NCBI RefSeq assembly: GCF_022458895.1
Contig: NZ_JAINFL010000011.1
Span: 154,947-218,946, forward strand
Reading direction: 5' to 3'
Origin: Roseihalotalea indica
Lineage (GTDB): Bacteria; Bacteroidota; Bacteroidia; Cytophagales; Cyclobacteriaceae
Length of the DNA stretch: 64,000 nt
The notes under the pieces are model-generated. The model ran no database searches. It saw nothing but the letters and a program-made list of their open reading frames with translations, and was not told the origin of the DNA. A program made the position numbers and the translations under genes. Positions within the stretch are counted from its first letter, which is position 1, and every line of letters begins with the position of its first letter. Positions 17,178 to 25,191 of this stretch are shown here, piece after piece.

Positions 17178-17184
17178 TCAAATT

Positions 17185-17286
17185 GTGGGTAACATAGAGA
17201 TAGCGCATATTGCGGCTATCTTTTATATAGTTGAGGGTGGTGATTGATGCTAATACAGCAAATTTGATACCTGTCAGGGGTTAGGC
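17185..17286 (-). repeat. Cassette boundary upstream of cassette gene 4 (attC-like)
   Basis: On the minus strand it begins with GCCTAAC (17280-17286), a perfect match to the RYYYAAC core of attC sites, contains a hairpin GATAGC-cgcaatatgc-GCTATC and ends in GTTACCCAC (17185-17193). This would be the attC of a preceding cassette whose gene is lost or not recognisable. Confidence 0.5.
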
Positions 17287-17440
17287 TCTGCCAAAAATCA
17301 ATTGTTCAACATATAGGCTTCTGATTGTAGTTACCAGGTATTCACGATATTTGCATTTTCTGTATCAGACGGTTTCTATCATTTAGCAAAGTTAACGGTT
17401 CAAGGTCTTCAACCTACTAAACTCATTCATTCACCAAGGG

Positions 17441-17503
17441 GGTTAGCTGGAGGCCGTCAATATGTAATTAACCATCCTAATTGCCTCCGGCCAACTGCTA
17501 ACC
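17441..17503. terminator. Intergenic hairpin downstream of the BlaI gene
   Basis: Left arm GGTTAGCTGGAGGC (17441-17454) pairs with the right arm GCCTCCGGCCAACTGCTAAC plus C (17483-17503), with a short bulge. The right arm is nearly the same as that of the hairpin at 34840-34893, so this is a dispersed element placed at gene ends. No long T-run follows. Confidence 0.5.
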
Positions 17504-17517
17504 ACTCTCCCCTCCTA

Positions 17518-17880
17518 CTAAGCAGACTTATCAATAATCTTTTTCAGTGCCTCAATCTCCTCCTCACTTAGCTTTTCTTCCTTCACCATGAACGATAGCA
17601 GGGATACCGGGGAGTTGTCAAAGTAGCCTGAGAGCAATTTTTTCAGGTACATCTTCCGGTATTCGGCTTTGGAGATGGCCGGGTAGTATTCGTAGGTCTT
17701 GCCGTAGGCGGTGTAGCCCAGATAGCCTTTCTTCTCCAGAATTCGCACTACGGAGGAGATTGTGTTGTAAGGTGGCTTGGGATCATCAGGGAGTTCCTCA
17801 ATCACATCTTTCACAAAAGCCTTCTTCAGCCTCCAGAATACCTGCATGATCCTTTCTTCGGTTTTGGTGAGTTCTTCCAT
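17518..17880 (-). CDS. BlaI/MecI-family transcriptional repressor
   Basis: A 120-residue winged-helix regulator. The N-terminal half has the family pattern L-T-K-T-E-E-R-I-M-Q-V-F-W, then P-Y-N-T-I-S-S-V-V-R-I-L-E-K-K-G-Y-L (recognition helix and wing), and the C-terminal half is the helical dimerisation part ending in an acidic stretch. Such repressors are cleaved or displaced after a signal from an M56-type membrane peptidase, which is exactly the gene upstream; the two share the single base 17880. The expected target is the row of repeats at 19381-19440, in front of the M56 gene. Confidence 0.93.
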   Translation of the reverse strand: MEELTKTEERIMQVFWRLKKAFVKDVIEELPDDPKPPYNTISSVVRILEKKGYLGYTAYGKTYEYYPAISKAEYRKMYLKKLLSGYFDNSPVSLLSFMVKEEKLSEEEIEALKKIIDKSA

Positions 17881-19337
17881 TATTGCTTAGGTGTGAGTAC
17901 AAATTCAATATCTACCGTGCCCTGTTCCGGGTGAGGTATGGGATTTATTTCTACCTGCTCCGGATCAAAATAGCCCATCTTGGCAATGGCTTTCTGAGCA
18001 GCAATTAGTTTAAAGCGTTTAAATACCTCTCCTTTTTCCAGGTGAATTTCCTCCAGTATTTTCTCTTTGGACACTCCCTGGTTTCCATGAATAAAAATAT
18101 CCTCAATGCGCACGATTTCGCCTTCATATACCTCCATGAGCAAATCAACCAAATTATCCCCTACTTCCTGTTTCTGTACTTTTAAGTTGAAGAACAAATA
18201 CCCCCGATCCATGTACATACTGGAAACATCGCTCCCATCAGGATCATAATTAAGCCGTTCATTAACCACTAGTGAGTCATATAAATCACCGGATTTTAGC
18301 TTTAGGGCTGCTGTTAGCGCGGCATCATTGTATACCGTATTACCCACCCAACGTATTTGCCGGATATGAACACTGCCGTCTTTACTTGCCACGGTGCCAC
18401 GTAGCATGGTTGCTTCCGGTGAAGGTTCATCCAGGCAGCTGCTTAGCAGAAAGAGTCCGGCAGCTAGTGGAAGTACGAGAGCAAACTGCCATTTGTGCCG
18501 AGAGCTGGAGCGAGGTTTACTCAGCATGACAATCCTCCGACTGATCTGTTTTCCCGAGAACGCCGAAGCTAATGAAACCGGACGAGCCTCCGTTGCCAGT
18601 TTTAACAGCAGGTGAGCATACTGCTTTTGATGGGCTCCCCTTCCGCCAATAGTCTCGTCAGCCAGATACTCTTGCACCTCTTGTAGCTGCTGTTGCAGAT
18701 ACCCCACCATAGGGTGAAACCAGAAAAAAACACCCACAACTTCCAACAACAACCGATCGTAAGTATGCCTTTGCTGAACGTGTGCCCGCTCATGAGCCAT
18801 GATAAACTGTTCTTCCTGGGAGTTAAACTGGTTAGGATACTTGCCCAGAAAAATATAGTGCAAAAAGGAAAAGGCGGGCCATTCATAAGGAACGCTTACC
18901 TTCCAATATGAACCTTCCCACTGCCGCGGATGCTTCTTAATCAGTTGCACAATCGTGTATACATTCTTTGCCAACCGATATGCCTGATAAAATACTCCTA
19001 TACTATACAATATACTACCTAACCATAATAGTATGGTCGTCCATCGCAGCCCGGTAGATACCCCTCCATCAATCGGTGTTATAATATCTGCCGCTTCGCT
19101 GGAAGTAGGAAACAATTTAAATGCAGGTTGCCAGACCGTGGCTTCCTGTCCCCAGAAGGTAAAACCCCATGATGGAGCAGATAACAGTGGCAGCGCGAGA
19201 CTAAGAAGCACACTACCAATTAGGCAGACCCGCATCCAGGAGAAATGGGTAAGGTGAGAAAAAAGCCACCGATAGGCCAGAGCAAAGACCAGCAGGTATA
19301 CTGAGGCTTCTAGCAGATACAATAGAATCGTAGACAT
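17880..19337 (-). CDS. M56 (BlaR1-type) membrane metallopeptidase fused to BamA-like POTRA repeats
   Basis: A 485-residue protein. Residues 1-130 contain transmembrane helices (about 3-25, 37-53, 100-118), then the zinc motif H182-E-R-A-H186, and a further membrane helix near 285-300 that ends L-L-S-S-C. From about 320 to 485 two units follow with the pattern of POTRA domains of BamA/Omp85: I-R-Q-I-R-W-V-G-N-T-V-Y-N-D-A-A-L, then I-E-D-I-F-I-H-G-N-Q-G-V-S-K-E-K-I-L and a closing G-Y-F-D-P-E-Q-V. Usual BlaR1 proteins have a penicillin-binding domain here, and Bacteroidota versions often a TonB-like or carboxypeptidase-regulatory tail. The POTRA tail would lie in the periplasm and could sense folding or outer-membrane assembly. 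That role is inference. Confidence 0.88.
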   Translation of the reverse strand: MSTILLYLLEASVYLLVFALAYRWLFSHLTHFSWMRVCLIGSVLLSLALPLLSAPSWGFTFWGQEATVWQPAFKLFPTSSEAADIITPIDGGVSTGLRWTTILLWLGSILYSIGVFYQAYRLAKNVYTIVQLIKKHPRQWEGSYWKVSVPYEWPAFSFLHYIFLGKYPNQFNSQEEQFIMAHERAHVQQRHTYDRLLLEVVGVFFWFHPMVGYLQQQLQEVQEYLADETIGGRGAHQKQYAHLLLKLATEARPVSLASAFSGKQISRRIVMLSKPRSSSRHKWQFALVLPLAAGLFLLSSCLDEPSPEATMLRGTVASKDGSVHIRQIRWVGNTVYNDAALTAALKLKSGDLYDSLVVNERLNYDPDGSDVSSMYMDRGYLFFNLKVQKQEVGDNLVDLLMEVYEGEIVRIEDIFIHGNQGVSKEKILEEIHLEKGEVFKRFKLIAAQKAIAKMGYFDPEQVEINPIPHPEQGTVDIEFVLTPKQ

Positions 19338-20043
19338 AAGGGTAAGATTTTAAGTATCCCCAAATGTATAACGCATAAATCAGTTTTACAACTTATTTTT
19401 CAGTTTTAAAACGTAATTATCAGTTTATATACTTAAAGTATTGACTTACAATATATTAAAATAACCAAATTTTCATTTAGCCTTATTCCAATTTTCCTGG
19501 AGTTGCCAGAAATGACAGAAGCAGCACACCGTGTATGATCAATATAGAGGATCTTTATCTTTAGGCAGAGGGAGGTAAAAAGCTTGCATCTTTAGGCAGA
19601 CTCAAATCAATTGTGCTGCCTTGCAGACTGACGATTGAAATTGTTATATCTGTTTTCACAATGCTAAGCAGATGGATAATATGTAGAATACCTGGATAAT
19701 TAACTTAAGGGGCAAAGGCCACCTGACTAGCACGAGATTATATCCAGCTCAAGGTCTTAAAAGTACGTGAAGGGTATTAGCTGCTGAGGACGAGCAGACC
19801 AGAAACAGTATAAAATTATCTGCTTACATGGCTATCAGTGCTTGTAAGCATCTTAATCCAGCAACGAGCAGATTTTAAAAATCAGTATCTGAATTCCTAC
19901 AGCATGTTTTGTATACAGGAAAATTCTTATGAATGGTGTAAACGAATTTCCTTTGCGGAATGCAAACTAAAACGCACATTGGTGATACAAAAAAACAACT
20001 CTTAAAATAAGATTTTCTTGAGACCTCAGTATTCCAAAAAAAT
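19338..20043. other. Long non-coding stretch after the BlaI/M56 promoter
   Basis: 706 bp. Apart from the operator-like repeats at 19381-19440 and a 13-bp direct repeat ATCTTTAGGCAGA at 19557-19569 and 19588-19600, nothing was recognised. Both strands are broken by stops; it may be decayed sequence. Confidence 0.5.
19381..19440 (-). promoter_or_regulatory. Three 20-bp direct repeats, candidate BlaI operators
   Basis: CAGTTTTACA at 19381, CAGTTTTAAA at 19401 and CAGTTTATAT at 19421 are spaced exactly 20 bp, that is two helical turns, with the following half also similar (ACTTATTTTT / ACGTAATTAT). They lie 44-103 bp upstream of the M56 start. Position and phasing suit repressor binding; the sequence is not the classical TACA-TGTA dyad of Gram-positive BlaI. 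Confidence 0.5.
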
Positions 20044-20931
20044 TTAACTGACAGTCGTCTGAACAAAAACCTCTTCTCTATACCAGCCTTTCCATTTTTG
20101 GTTTTGTTGATTATTAGTTGGCTTTCCGGTTACGTGCCGATCTTTCATGCTTCTGTTTTGGAGCCTTTTGGCTAATTTTTCCGGCCTGTGCCTATTTTTC
20201 GCTCTTTGATTCTGAGGTCTTCCAGAAAAATCACTCTTTCCGCGGAACCCACTATAGGCACTGGCCTTCGGGCTCACAGGGAGAAATGATTCAAGTACTA
20301 TTTGTTCTACTAAAGAGATATCTTTTCCACTTTCTTGCGCTGTATTTTGAGTAGTGGAAACATATTTTTTACTACCGTAATCGCTGGTTGCACTTATCCC
20401 CTCGCAAAATGAATATACCAGTGATTCTCCAATAGTAATTTCATAATGGTAGTTAGTAGATATAGCGTACTCTTGAGATGCTTTTTCAGTAGATTCCAAG
20501 GCGTACTCTATAATTTCACTTTCAAACGTAGATGTAATCTGCGATACCGAAGACTCATCCTTACCTGTCTCAACTTTGCTTTCAACTACCTCCTCTTCCT
20601 GAGCAGCAGTATTAGCAGATGAAAATAAACCGCCGGTCAATTTCATCACATTACAATGTTGCTCGGCTGTTTTATTAACAGTATTAATCTTTTGTGGAGC
20701 ACAAAGTTTAGGTGATGAAACCTTTACATCATAACTGTATATATCCCGACTCTCTACGTATAGTTCCTTAGGATCGGGCAAGGTAGTATTTCTAACTTCA
20801 TCTCGAAGGTGCTTCCAGGTTTCATTGAATTCCCCTCTGTAACTAACAGTATGATGAACTCCTCGAGGTTGCATATCCATAACACTCTCAGAAGTCTCGG
20901 CCACGATGCTTTTTTTAAATATATTTCTCAT
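20044..20931 (-). CDS. Orphan hypothetical protein
   Basis: A 295-residue protein not recognised as any family. No signal peptide or membrane helix. The first ~80 residues look folded (H-T-V-S-Y-R-G-E-F-N-E-T-W-K-H-L-R-D-E-V), the middle (about 100-215) is rich in Ser, Thr and Glu, and the last ~80 are strongly basic and Asn/Gln/Arg-rich (R-G-K-S-D-F-S-G-R-P-Q-N-Q-R, K-L-A-K-R-L-Q-N-R) and probably disordered; binding to nucleic acid or an acidic surface is possible. It is flanked on both sides by long AT-rich DNA without genes. Start at 20931 is the first ATG. It could be a recent acquisition or lineage-specific gene. Confidence 0.55.
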   Translation of the reverse strand: MRNIFKKSIVAETSESVMDMQPRGVHHTVSYRGEFNETWKHLRDEVRNTTLPDPKELYVESRDIYSYDVKVSSPKLCAPQKINTVNKTAEQHCNVMKLTGGLFSSANTAAQEEEVVESKVETGKDESSVSQITSTFESEIIEYALESTEKASQEYAISTNYHYEITIGESLVYSFCEGISATSDYGSKKYVSTTQNTAQESGKDISLVEQIVLESFLPVSPKASAYSGFRGKSDFSGRPQNQRAKNRHRPEKLAKRLQNRSMKDRHVTGKPTNNQQNQKWKGWYREEVFVQTTVS

Positions 20932-21374
20932 GTCATCAGTCTTTACCTGAATAAACTGATGTAAAGATAAGGTAAGAAAATATAAAAATTAAACTTTTTT
21001 AATATTTTTTTTCAATTTGTGAACATAACTTACAGTTAAAGTACATAAAAAGAGTATTTATATTGCATACTATTTCTTTTTATCTATAAAATCATAAAAC
21101 GAATAGTAATTCTCATTGCCCACTATTATCGCTATCAGCGTTTTTAATCAGTAAGGGGGTACGGAATTGACAATTTTATTGGTCTGATGCCTAACTCTAC
21201 CCATGAATTATCAGAAGCAGGCTGGCGAGTTTCTTAAGAACCTTTTGGCGCTAGGCAAATAGCAATAAACCCATTACCTTCTGACTGCCAATGACTTATA
21301 AATAGTAAACAGGAGCATAACTAAATATATCCGTAGAAATGAATCGCTGCTAACGACAGTAGGCAAATCATTCG
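20932..21374. other. AT-rich intergenic stretch
   Basis: 443 bp with long A/T runs near the start of the orphan gene (its probable promoter). No gene, strong hairpin or repeat was found in it. Confidence 0.5.
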
Positions 21375-23567
21375 TCACTCACCTAGAACTTTTTCGGGGG
21401 TGATAGGGAGTTGCCGAACACGCTTACTACAGGCTTGATACACTGCATTAGCAATAGCAGCACTCGAGGGTCCTTGAGCGGCTTCTCCCCCTCCCAGCGC
21501 AGGTTCTTCCGGCCGGTTAATCACCGCTACTTCTACCAGCGGCACATCCTGAAAGCGGAAGATGGGGTAGCTGTCCCAGTTCAGGCTGGTGATGTGCTGC
21601 TCGTTGAAAAGTACCTCCTCGCGCAGTGTCCAACTAGCTGATTGTATCATACCTCCTTCCGTTTGGTTCTTCAATCCGTCGGGGTTAATGGCTTCTCCGG
21701 CGTCGATCACTCCCCACATGCGTTGCATCTGCACTTTTCCGCTGCTGGGGTCTACTTTCAGTTTGGCGGCTACCGCACAGTAAGAAGCCGAGTTCTTGTA
21801 ACGGGAAAAGGCGTACCCCATTCCTTCGTGCTCTCCGGCTGACTGCCCCTGGGTCATTTCCCGTAACTTCTTCATGACCGCGATGGCCCGAGGGTCTTCC
21901 GAATGCATGAGGCGAAACTCCAGCGGGTCTTTTCCAGCCTTTTCAGCCAGTTCGTCCATGAAGGATTCAATGGCAAAGATGTTGGCATAGGCGCCCAGAC
22001 TTCGCAGAGAGGAAACACGCAGAGGCCCTTCGAAAAAGTGGGCATCTACTTTAAGTTGCGGGACGGTGTAATACGGCTGGGAGTTGCGGTAACCACCTCC
22101 ACTATACCCGTACGATTTCTGAGGAAACGGCTTTTCCAGATAATGGGCAGTAAGCAGATTGCCCGGATCACCGCTCGGGCGGGTACTGTGAGAGTCTGAC
22201 CAGAGTTCGGTACGCCAGTCGGCAATCTTCCCGTTGGCATCGAGGTTGGCTTCAAGTTCCATCACCATCGCCGTTCCATAGGGTTCCCACCCGTGTTCGT
22301 CTTCCCGGGCCCATTGCACCCGCACATGTTTTCCCGGATAGGCCATTGCTAGTAGTGCTGCATCTACCGCAGCATCGTCGGAGGCATTATGCCCGTAACA
22401 ACCCGAACCAGGCACGCCTTTGATGTGGATATTCTCGGCAGCTAACCCGACCACCTCCGGCATGGCATTGCGCAGCGGAAATACTCCCTGACTGTTTGAC
22501 CAGACATGCAGTTGATCGCCTTCGTATAATGCAACACCACAAGCTGGCCCGATGGCCCCGTGCATAATGTAGGGCTTGAAGTAATTCGCCTTCAGCGTAT
22601 TTTCATTGGCCTGAAAATTCGCTTCCTCTACCGCTTCACTATTGGCCGGTAAGCTCTTCAGGTGTTCTGCCAAATCCTGGCCGCCCGGCAATGCTGGTGC
22701 TTCCGACCACTTCGCACTGGCTCGCAGTATGCGCTGAGCTTTCTCCGCCTGATACTCATCTTCGGTGATCACTCCCAGAAAGCTTCCGTTCCTGACCACT
22801 TTCAGCACTCCACTTACCTGTTGCTTCAATGCCTCTTCATCAAAATCCAGCAATTCTGCCTTATACGCCGGTGGGCGGACGACCCGCGCATACACCATAC
22901 CGGGAAAGCGTAAATCCTGAATATACATAGGCTCTCCCCGCACCATCTGACTGATATCCGGACGAGGAATGGGTTTTCCTACCCATTGGTAATCCTTCTT
23001 TGGCTTCAGAGCGACTGAGGCCGGTACTTCTCCCTCTAGTTGTTCTCCGTCTAATATCTCGGCAAAGGTCATTTTCTGCCCACCGTTTGATGTAGATACT
23101 TCACCATTCGCCAGGGTCAGTTTGTCTGTGCTTGTTCCCAGCTTTTTAGCAGCTCGCTCCAGTAACAATGTCCGGGCATAGGCCGCTGCATACCGCACCG
23201 CTATTGCACTGTTGATGATCGAGCCACTTCCGGCGGTGTAGCCCTCGTCGGGAGTCACTCCTGTTTCTACCAAGTGGACTTCAATCTGATTCATATCAGT
23301 AGAAAGTTCTTCGGCGGCCATCTGGGCGATTGCCGTGCGAATGCCTTGTCCTAGTTCAATCTTACCGGTATAAACACGTATTCTCCCATCTTCCAGCACC
23401 TGCAGCCAGGCATTTACTTTCGGGTACCGGGAGAGGCTTCCGGGCAGTTCGCCCTCAACGGCGGGTGCTTTTTCCGCGGATAGTCCACAGCCGCTAAACA
23501 GGGTAAAAGCCACGGTGAGGCCGCCCGTATCTCTCAGAAACTTACGTCGGGTATAGGTGGATTTCAT
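21375..23567 (-). CDS. Molybdopterin-binding subunit of a xanthine-dehydrogenase-family hydroxylase (IorB-like)
   Basis: Start set at 23567 (730 residues): the ATG opens a Tat signal, T-R-R-K-F-L-R-D-T-G-G, whereas the longer reading from 23648 overlaps the [2Fe-2S] gene. The chain has the two-part aldehyde-dehydrogenase layout of single-chain IorB proteins: G-K-I-E-L-G-Q-G-I-R-T-A near 60, a molybdenum-cofactor segment around G-A-I-G-P-A-C-G, G-S-G-C-Y-G-H-N-A-S-D-D-A, and the catalytic Glu in G-G-G-E-A-A-Q-G-P-S near the C-terminus. These enzymes hydroxylate heterocycles or aldehydes in the periplasm and pass electrons to the [2Fe-2S] partner encoded 11 bp upstream. No cytochrome c subunit or XdhC maturation gene is present nearby. 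Confidence 0.9.
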   Translation of the reverse strand: MKSTYTRRKFLRDTGGLTVAFTLFSGCGLSAEKAPAVEGELPGSLSRYPKVNAWLQVLEDGRIRVYTGKIELGQGIRTAIAQMAAEELSTDMNQIEVHLVETGVTPDEGYTAGSGSIINSAIAVRYAAAYARTLLLERAAKKLGTSTDKLTLANGEVSTSNGGQKMTFAEILDGEQLEGEVPASVALKPKKDYQWVGKPIPRPDISQMVRGEPMYIQDLRFPGMVYARVVRPPAYKAELLDFDEEALKQQVSGVLKVVRNGSFLGVITEDEYQAEKAQRILRASAKWSEAPALPGGQDLAEHLKSLPANSEAVEEANFQANENTLKANYFKPYIMHGAIGPACGVALYEGDQLHVWSNSQGVFPLRNAMPEVVGLAAENIHIKGVPGSGCYGHNASDDAAVDAALLAMAYPGKHVRVQWAREDEHGWEPYGTAMVMELEANLDANGKIADWRTELWSDSHSTRPSGDPGNLLTAHYLEKPFPQKSYGYSGGGYRNSQPYYTVPQLKVDAHFFEGPLRVSSLRSLGAYANIFAIESFMDELAEKAGKDPLEFRLMHSEDPRAIAVMKKLREMTQGQSAGEHEGMGYAFSRYKNSASYCAVAAKLKVDPSSGKVQMQRMWGVIDAGEAINPDGLKNQTEGGMIQSASWTLREEVLFNEQHITSLNWDSYPIFRFQDVPLVEVAVINRPEEPALGGGEAAQGPSSAAIANAVYQACSKRVRQLPITPEKVLGE

Positions 23568-23578
23568 AGTAATAGGAT

Positions 23579-24052
23579 TTAAGGGTTGGTGGTTTCGGCA
23601 GCGGACTGAATGGCCCGAATCACGCGGGTGTGCGTTCCGCAGCGGCAAAGTACCCGTTGCATTCCCTCCCGAATAGCCGCTTCATCGGGCTGAGGGTTTT
23701 CCTCCAGCAAAGCCACAGCTGAAATAATCATTCCGTTGAGGCAGTAGCCACACTGAGCCGTCTGCTCCTTTTCAAAGGCCTGCTGCACCGGATGCAACGC
23801 ACCATCCTCCGTCATCAATCCCTTCAAGGTAGTAATCGTCTTATCCTGCACCGACACCACCGGGATTCTACAGCTTGGGTTGGCTTTGCCGTCTAGCAGC
23901 ACCATACAGGCTCCACACTGCTCCAACCCACAGCCAAACTTTGGGCCGTTAAGCTCAAGCTGGTTGCGTAATACATATAATAATGGAGTATCCGGCTCAG
24001 CCTCTACCGTATGTGCTTTTCCGTTTACTTTCAGGGAAAATGTTTCTTTCAT
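23579..24052 (-). CDS. [2Fe-2S]-binding subunit of the molybdenum hydroxylase (IorA-like)
   Basis: A 157-residue ferredoxin-like subunit; start at 24052 gives M-K-E-T-F-S-L-K-V-N-G-K, the normal beginning, while 24082 would add ten unusual residues. Two clusters are visible: the plant-type site C-G-C/C-G-A-C in F-G-C-G-L-E-Q-C-G-A-C-M-V-L plus C-R-I-P, and the helical-bundle site Q-C-G-Y-C-L-N-G-M with C-R-C-G-T-H. Together they carry electrons from the molybdenum centre. It has no signal of its own and is presumably exported together with the Tat-bearing large subunit. It belongs to the minus-strand series that begins at 27996. Confidence 0.92.
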   Translation of the reverse strand: MKETFSLKVNGKAHTVEAEPDTPLLYVLRNQLELNGPKFGCGLEQCGACMVLLDGKANPSCRIPVVSVQDKTITTLKGLMTEDGALHPVQQAFEKEQTAQCGYCLNGMIISAVALLEENPQPDEAAIREGMQRVLCRCGTHTRVIRAIQSAAETTNP

Positions 24053-24122
24053 GATAGTTTCATGTTTTATGTATTTTATCAAGTAGGAATCCCATTAATG
24101 ATATTCCTGCAAGAACATATTG

Positions 24123-25187
24123 TTAAGCTTTATAATATTCTACCATTCCCCCATTAAAGGAAGCTACTTTCTCCACCAATTGTTGCCGTTCGGCTTCACT
24201 ATATGCGGTAAAGGAACGAGCCAGATCGATTTTCTCCTGCAACATCTCCGCATGATCAGGACCAGTAATTAGAACGCTGACGGGCAGGGACCAAACGAAG
24301 TGGATGGCTTCCTGCACACTCAGGGCGTTGGGAACGATGCGGGGTTTGTCACCACTATTAAAATGCGAAGTTCCGCCGAAGAAACCACCGTTGGCCAGGG
24401 TTTTCATCGCCAGCGGGGCAATACCTTTCTCTACCAGTTTCGGTAGTACATTATTAATAAAGCTTTTGTAATTCGGATCAAACGCATTGATGGGCATCTG
24501 GCAGGTTTCGGGTACGTCCGTACTTTCCAGCATGCGCTGATGAGCGTGGTAATCCCGATGGCCGGTAAAGCCAATATGTCTAATCTTACCTTCTTCTCGC
24601 GCTTCCAGGAGATACTCCAGCACCCCATTCTCCAGCCTGTCATCCACATCGTTGGGACTGCTGATGGCGTGGATCTGGTATAGATCGAGGTAATCGGTTT
24701 TCAGTCTGCGCAGGGAATCTTCCAGGTGCTGCCGGGCGGTTTTGGCATTGGTAACCCGGGTCTTGGTCATGACAAACGCTACATCCCGGTACTTAGGACA
24801 GAGAAACTTGCCGTAGCGCTCCTCTCCCAGCCCGTTGCCGTATTGCTCGGCATTATCGAAGAACCGAACTCCCCCGCCAATAGCCGTTTCAATGGTTTTC
24901 TCAGCTTCCTTTTCATTCATCCGGGCAATATGAGCCCCACCCAGGCCCAGCATGGTAACCGACTCACCGGTCTTCCCCAGCAAGCGTTGCGGGAGCAGAT
25001 CTCCAAACCTGTCCTGCATTGGAGCTGTCTGCGCTACTTCCTGAAATTTTGCCAGTCCGGCGTTCGCGCCGGATTCTTCACTTCCACTCGCTTTGGGCTG
25101 ACAAGCCATTGGCACCATCATCCCGGTAGTGAGTCCGGCTAATGACTTTAAGAAAGCTCTTCGATCGTGGTTATCCTTCTCTTTCAT
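24123..25187 (-). CDS. Tat-exported aldo/keto reductase
   Basis: A 354-residue protein. The ATG at 25187 starts right before the Tat motif D-R-R-A-F-L-K-S-L-A-G and leaves a 4-bp gap to the receptor gene upstream; the ATG at 25214 would overlap that gene. The (beta/alpha)8 fold is seen in G-L-G-G-A-H-I near 70, the catalytic Asp/Tyr/Lys set in F-F-D-N-A-E-Q-Y-G-N-G (Asp-x4-Tyr) and M-T-K-T-R, and the His of Y-Q-I-H-A-I. It reduces or oxidises carbonyl groups with a nicotinamide cofactor in cytoplasmic members; periplasmic versions probably carry a bound cofactor inserted before export. The neighbouring molybdenum hydroxylase suggests a shared aldehyde or sugar pathway. Confidence 0.9.
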   Translation of the reverse strand: MKEKDNHDRRAFLKSLAGLTTGMMVPMACQPKASGSEESGANAGLAKFQEVAQTAPMQDRFGDLLPQRLLGKTGESVTMLGLGGAHIARMNEKEAEKTIETAIGGGVRFFDNAEQYGNGLGEERYGKFLCPKYRDVAFVMTKTRVTNAKTARQHLEDSLRRLKTDYLDLYQIHAISSPNDVDDRLENGVLEYLLEAREEGKIRHIGFTGHRDYHAHQRMLESTDVPETCQMPINAFDPNYKSFINNVLPKLVEKGIAPLAMKTLANGGFFGGTSHFNSGDKPRIVPNALSVQEAIHFVWSLPVSVLITGPDHAEMLQEKIDLARSFTAYSEAERQQLVEKVASFNGGMVEYYKA

Positions 25188-25191
25188 ACGC

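Larger units (their letters stand above)
12172..17286 (-). mobile_element. Integron-type gene cassette array without visible integrase (CALIN-like)
   Basis: AT-rich island with single genes on the minus strand (12237-12821, 14897-15391, 15527-16594, 16743-17177), each followed by an imperfect palindrome of about 70-134 bp. The short box just before each gene is complementary to the box just after it: GTTACCCAC/GTGGGTAAC, GTTACTCACC/GGTGGGTAAC, GTTGGTGTGC/GCACACAAC and GTCAGGGGA/TCCCTGAC (minus-strand reading). This is what circular cassettes with one attC each would leave. Canonical core sites (GTTRRRY) are only partly matched, except a perfect GCCTAAC at 17280-17286. No tyrosine recombinase is present, so the integron identity is an inference from structure. 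Confidence 0.6.

Noticed and set aside
12172..17286. Integron integrase, transposase or other recombinase within the island
   Set aside because: Searched in all frames for tyrosine- or DDE-type recombinase patterns; none of the genes fits.
19381..19440. Regularly spaced repeats as a small CRISPR array
   Set aside because: Repeat units are only about 8-10 bp, 20 bp apart, without spacers of CRISPR length and without cas genes; operator repeats fit better.
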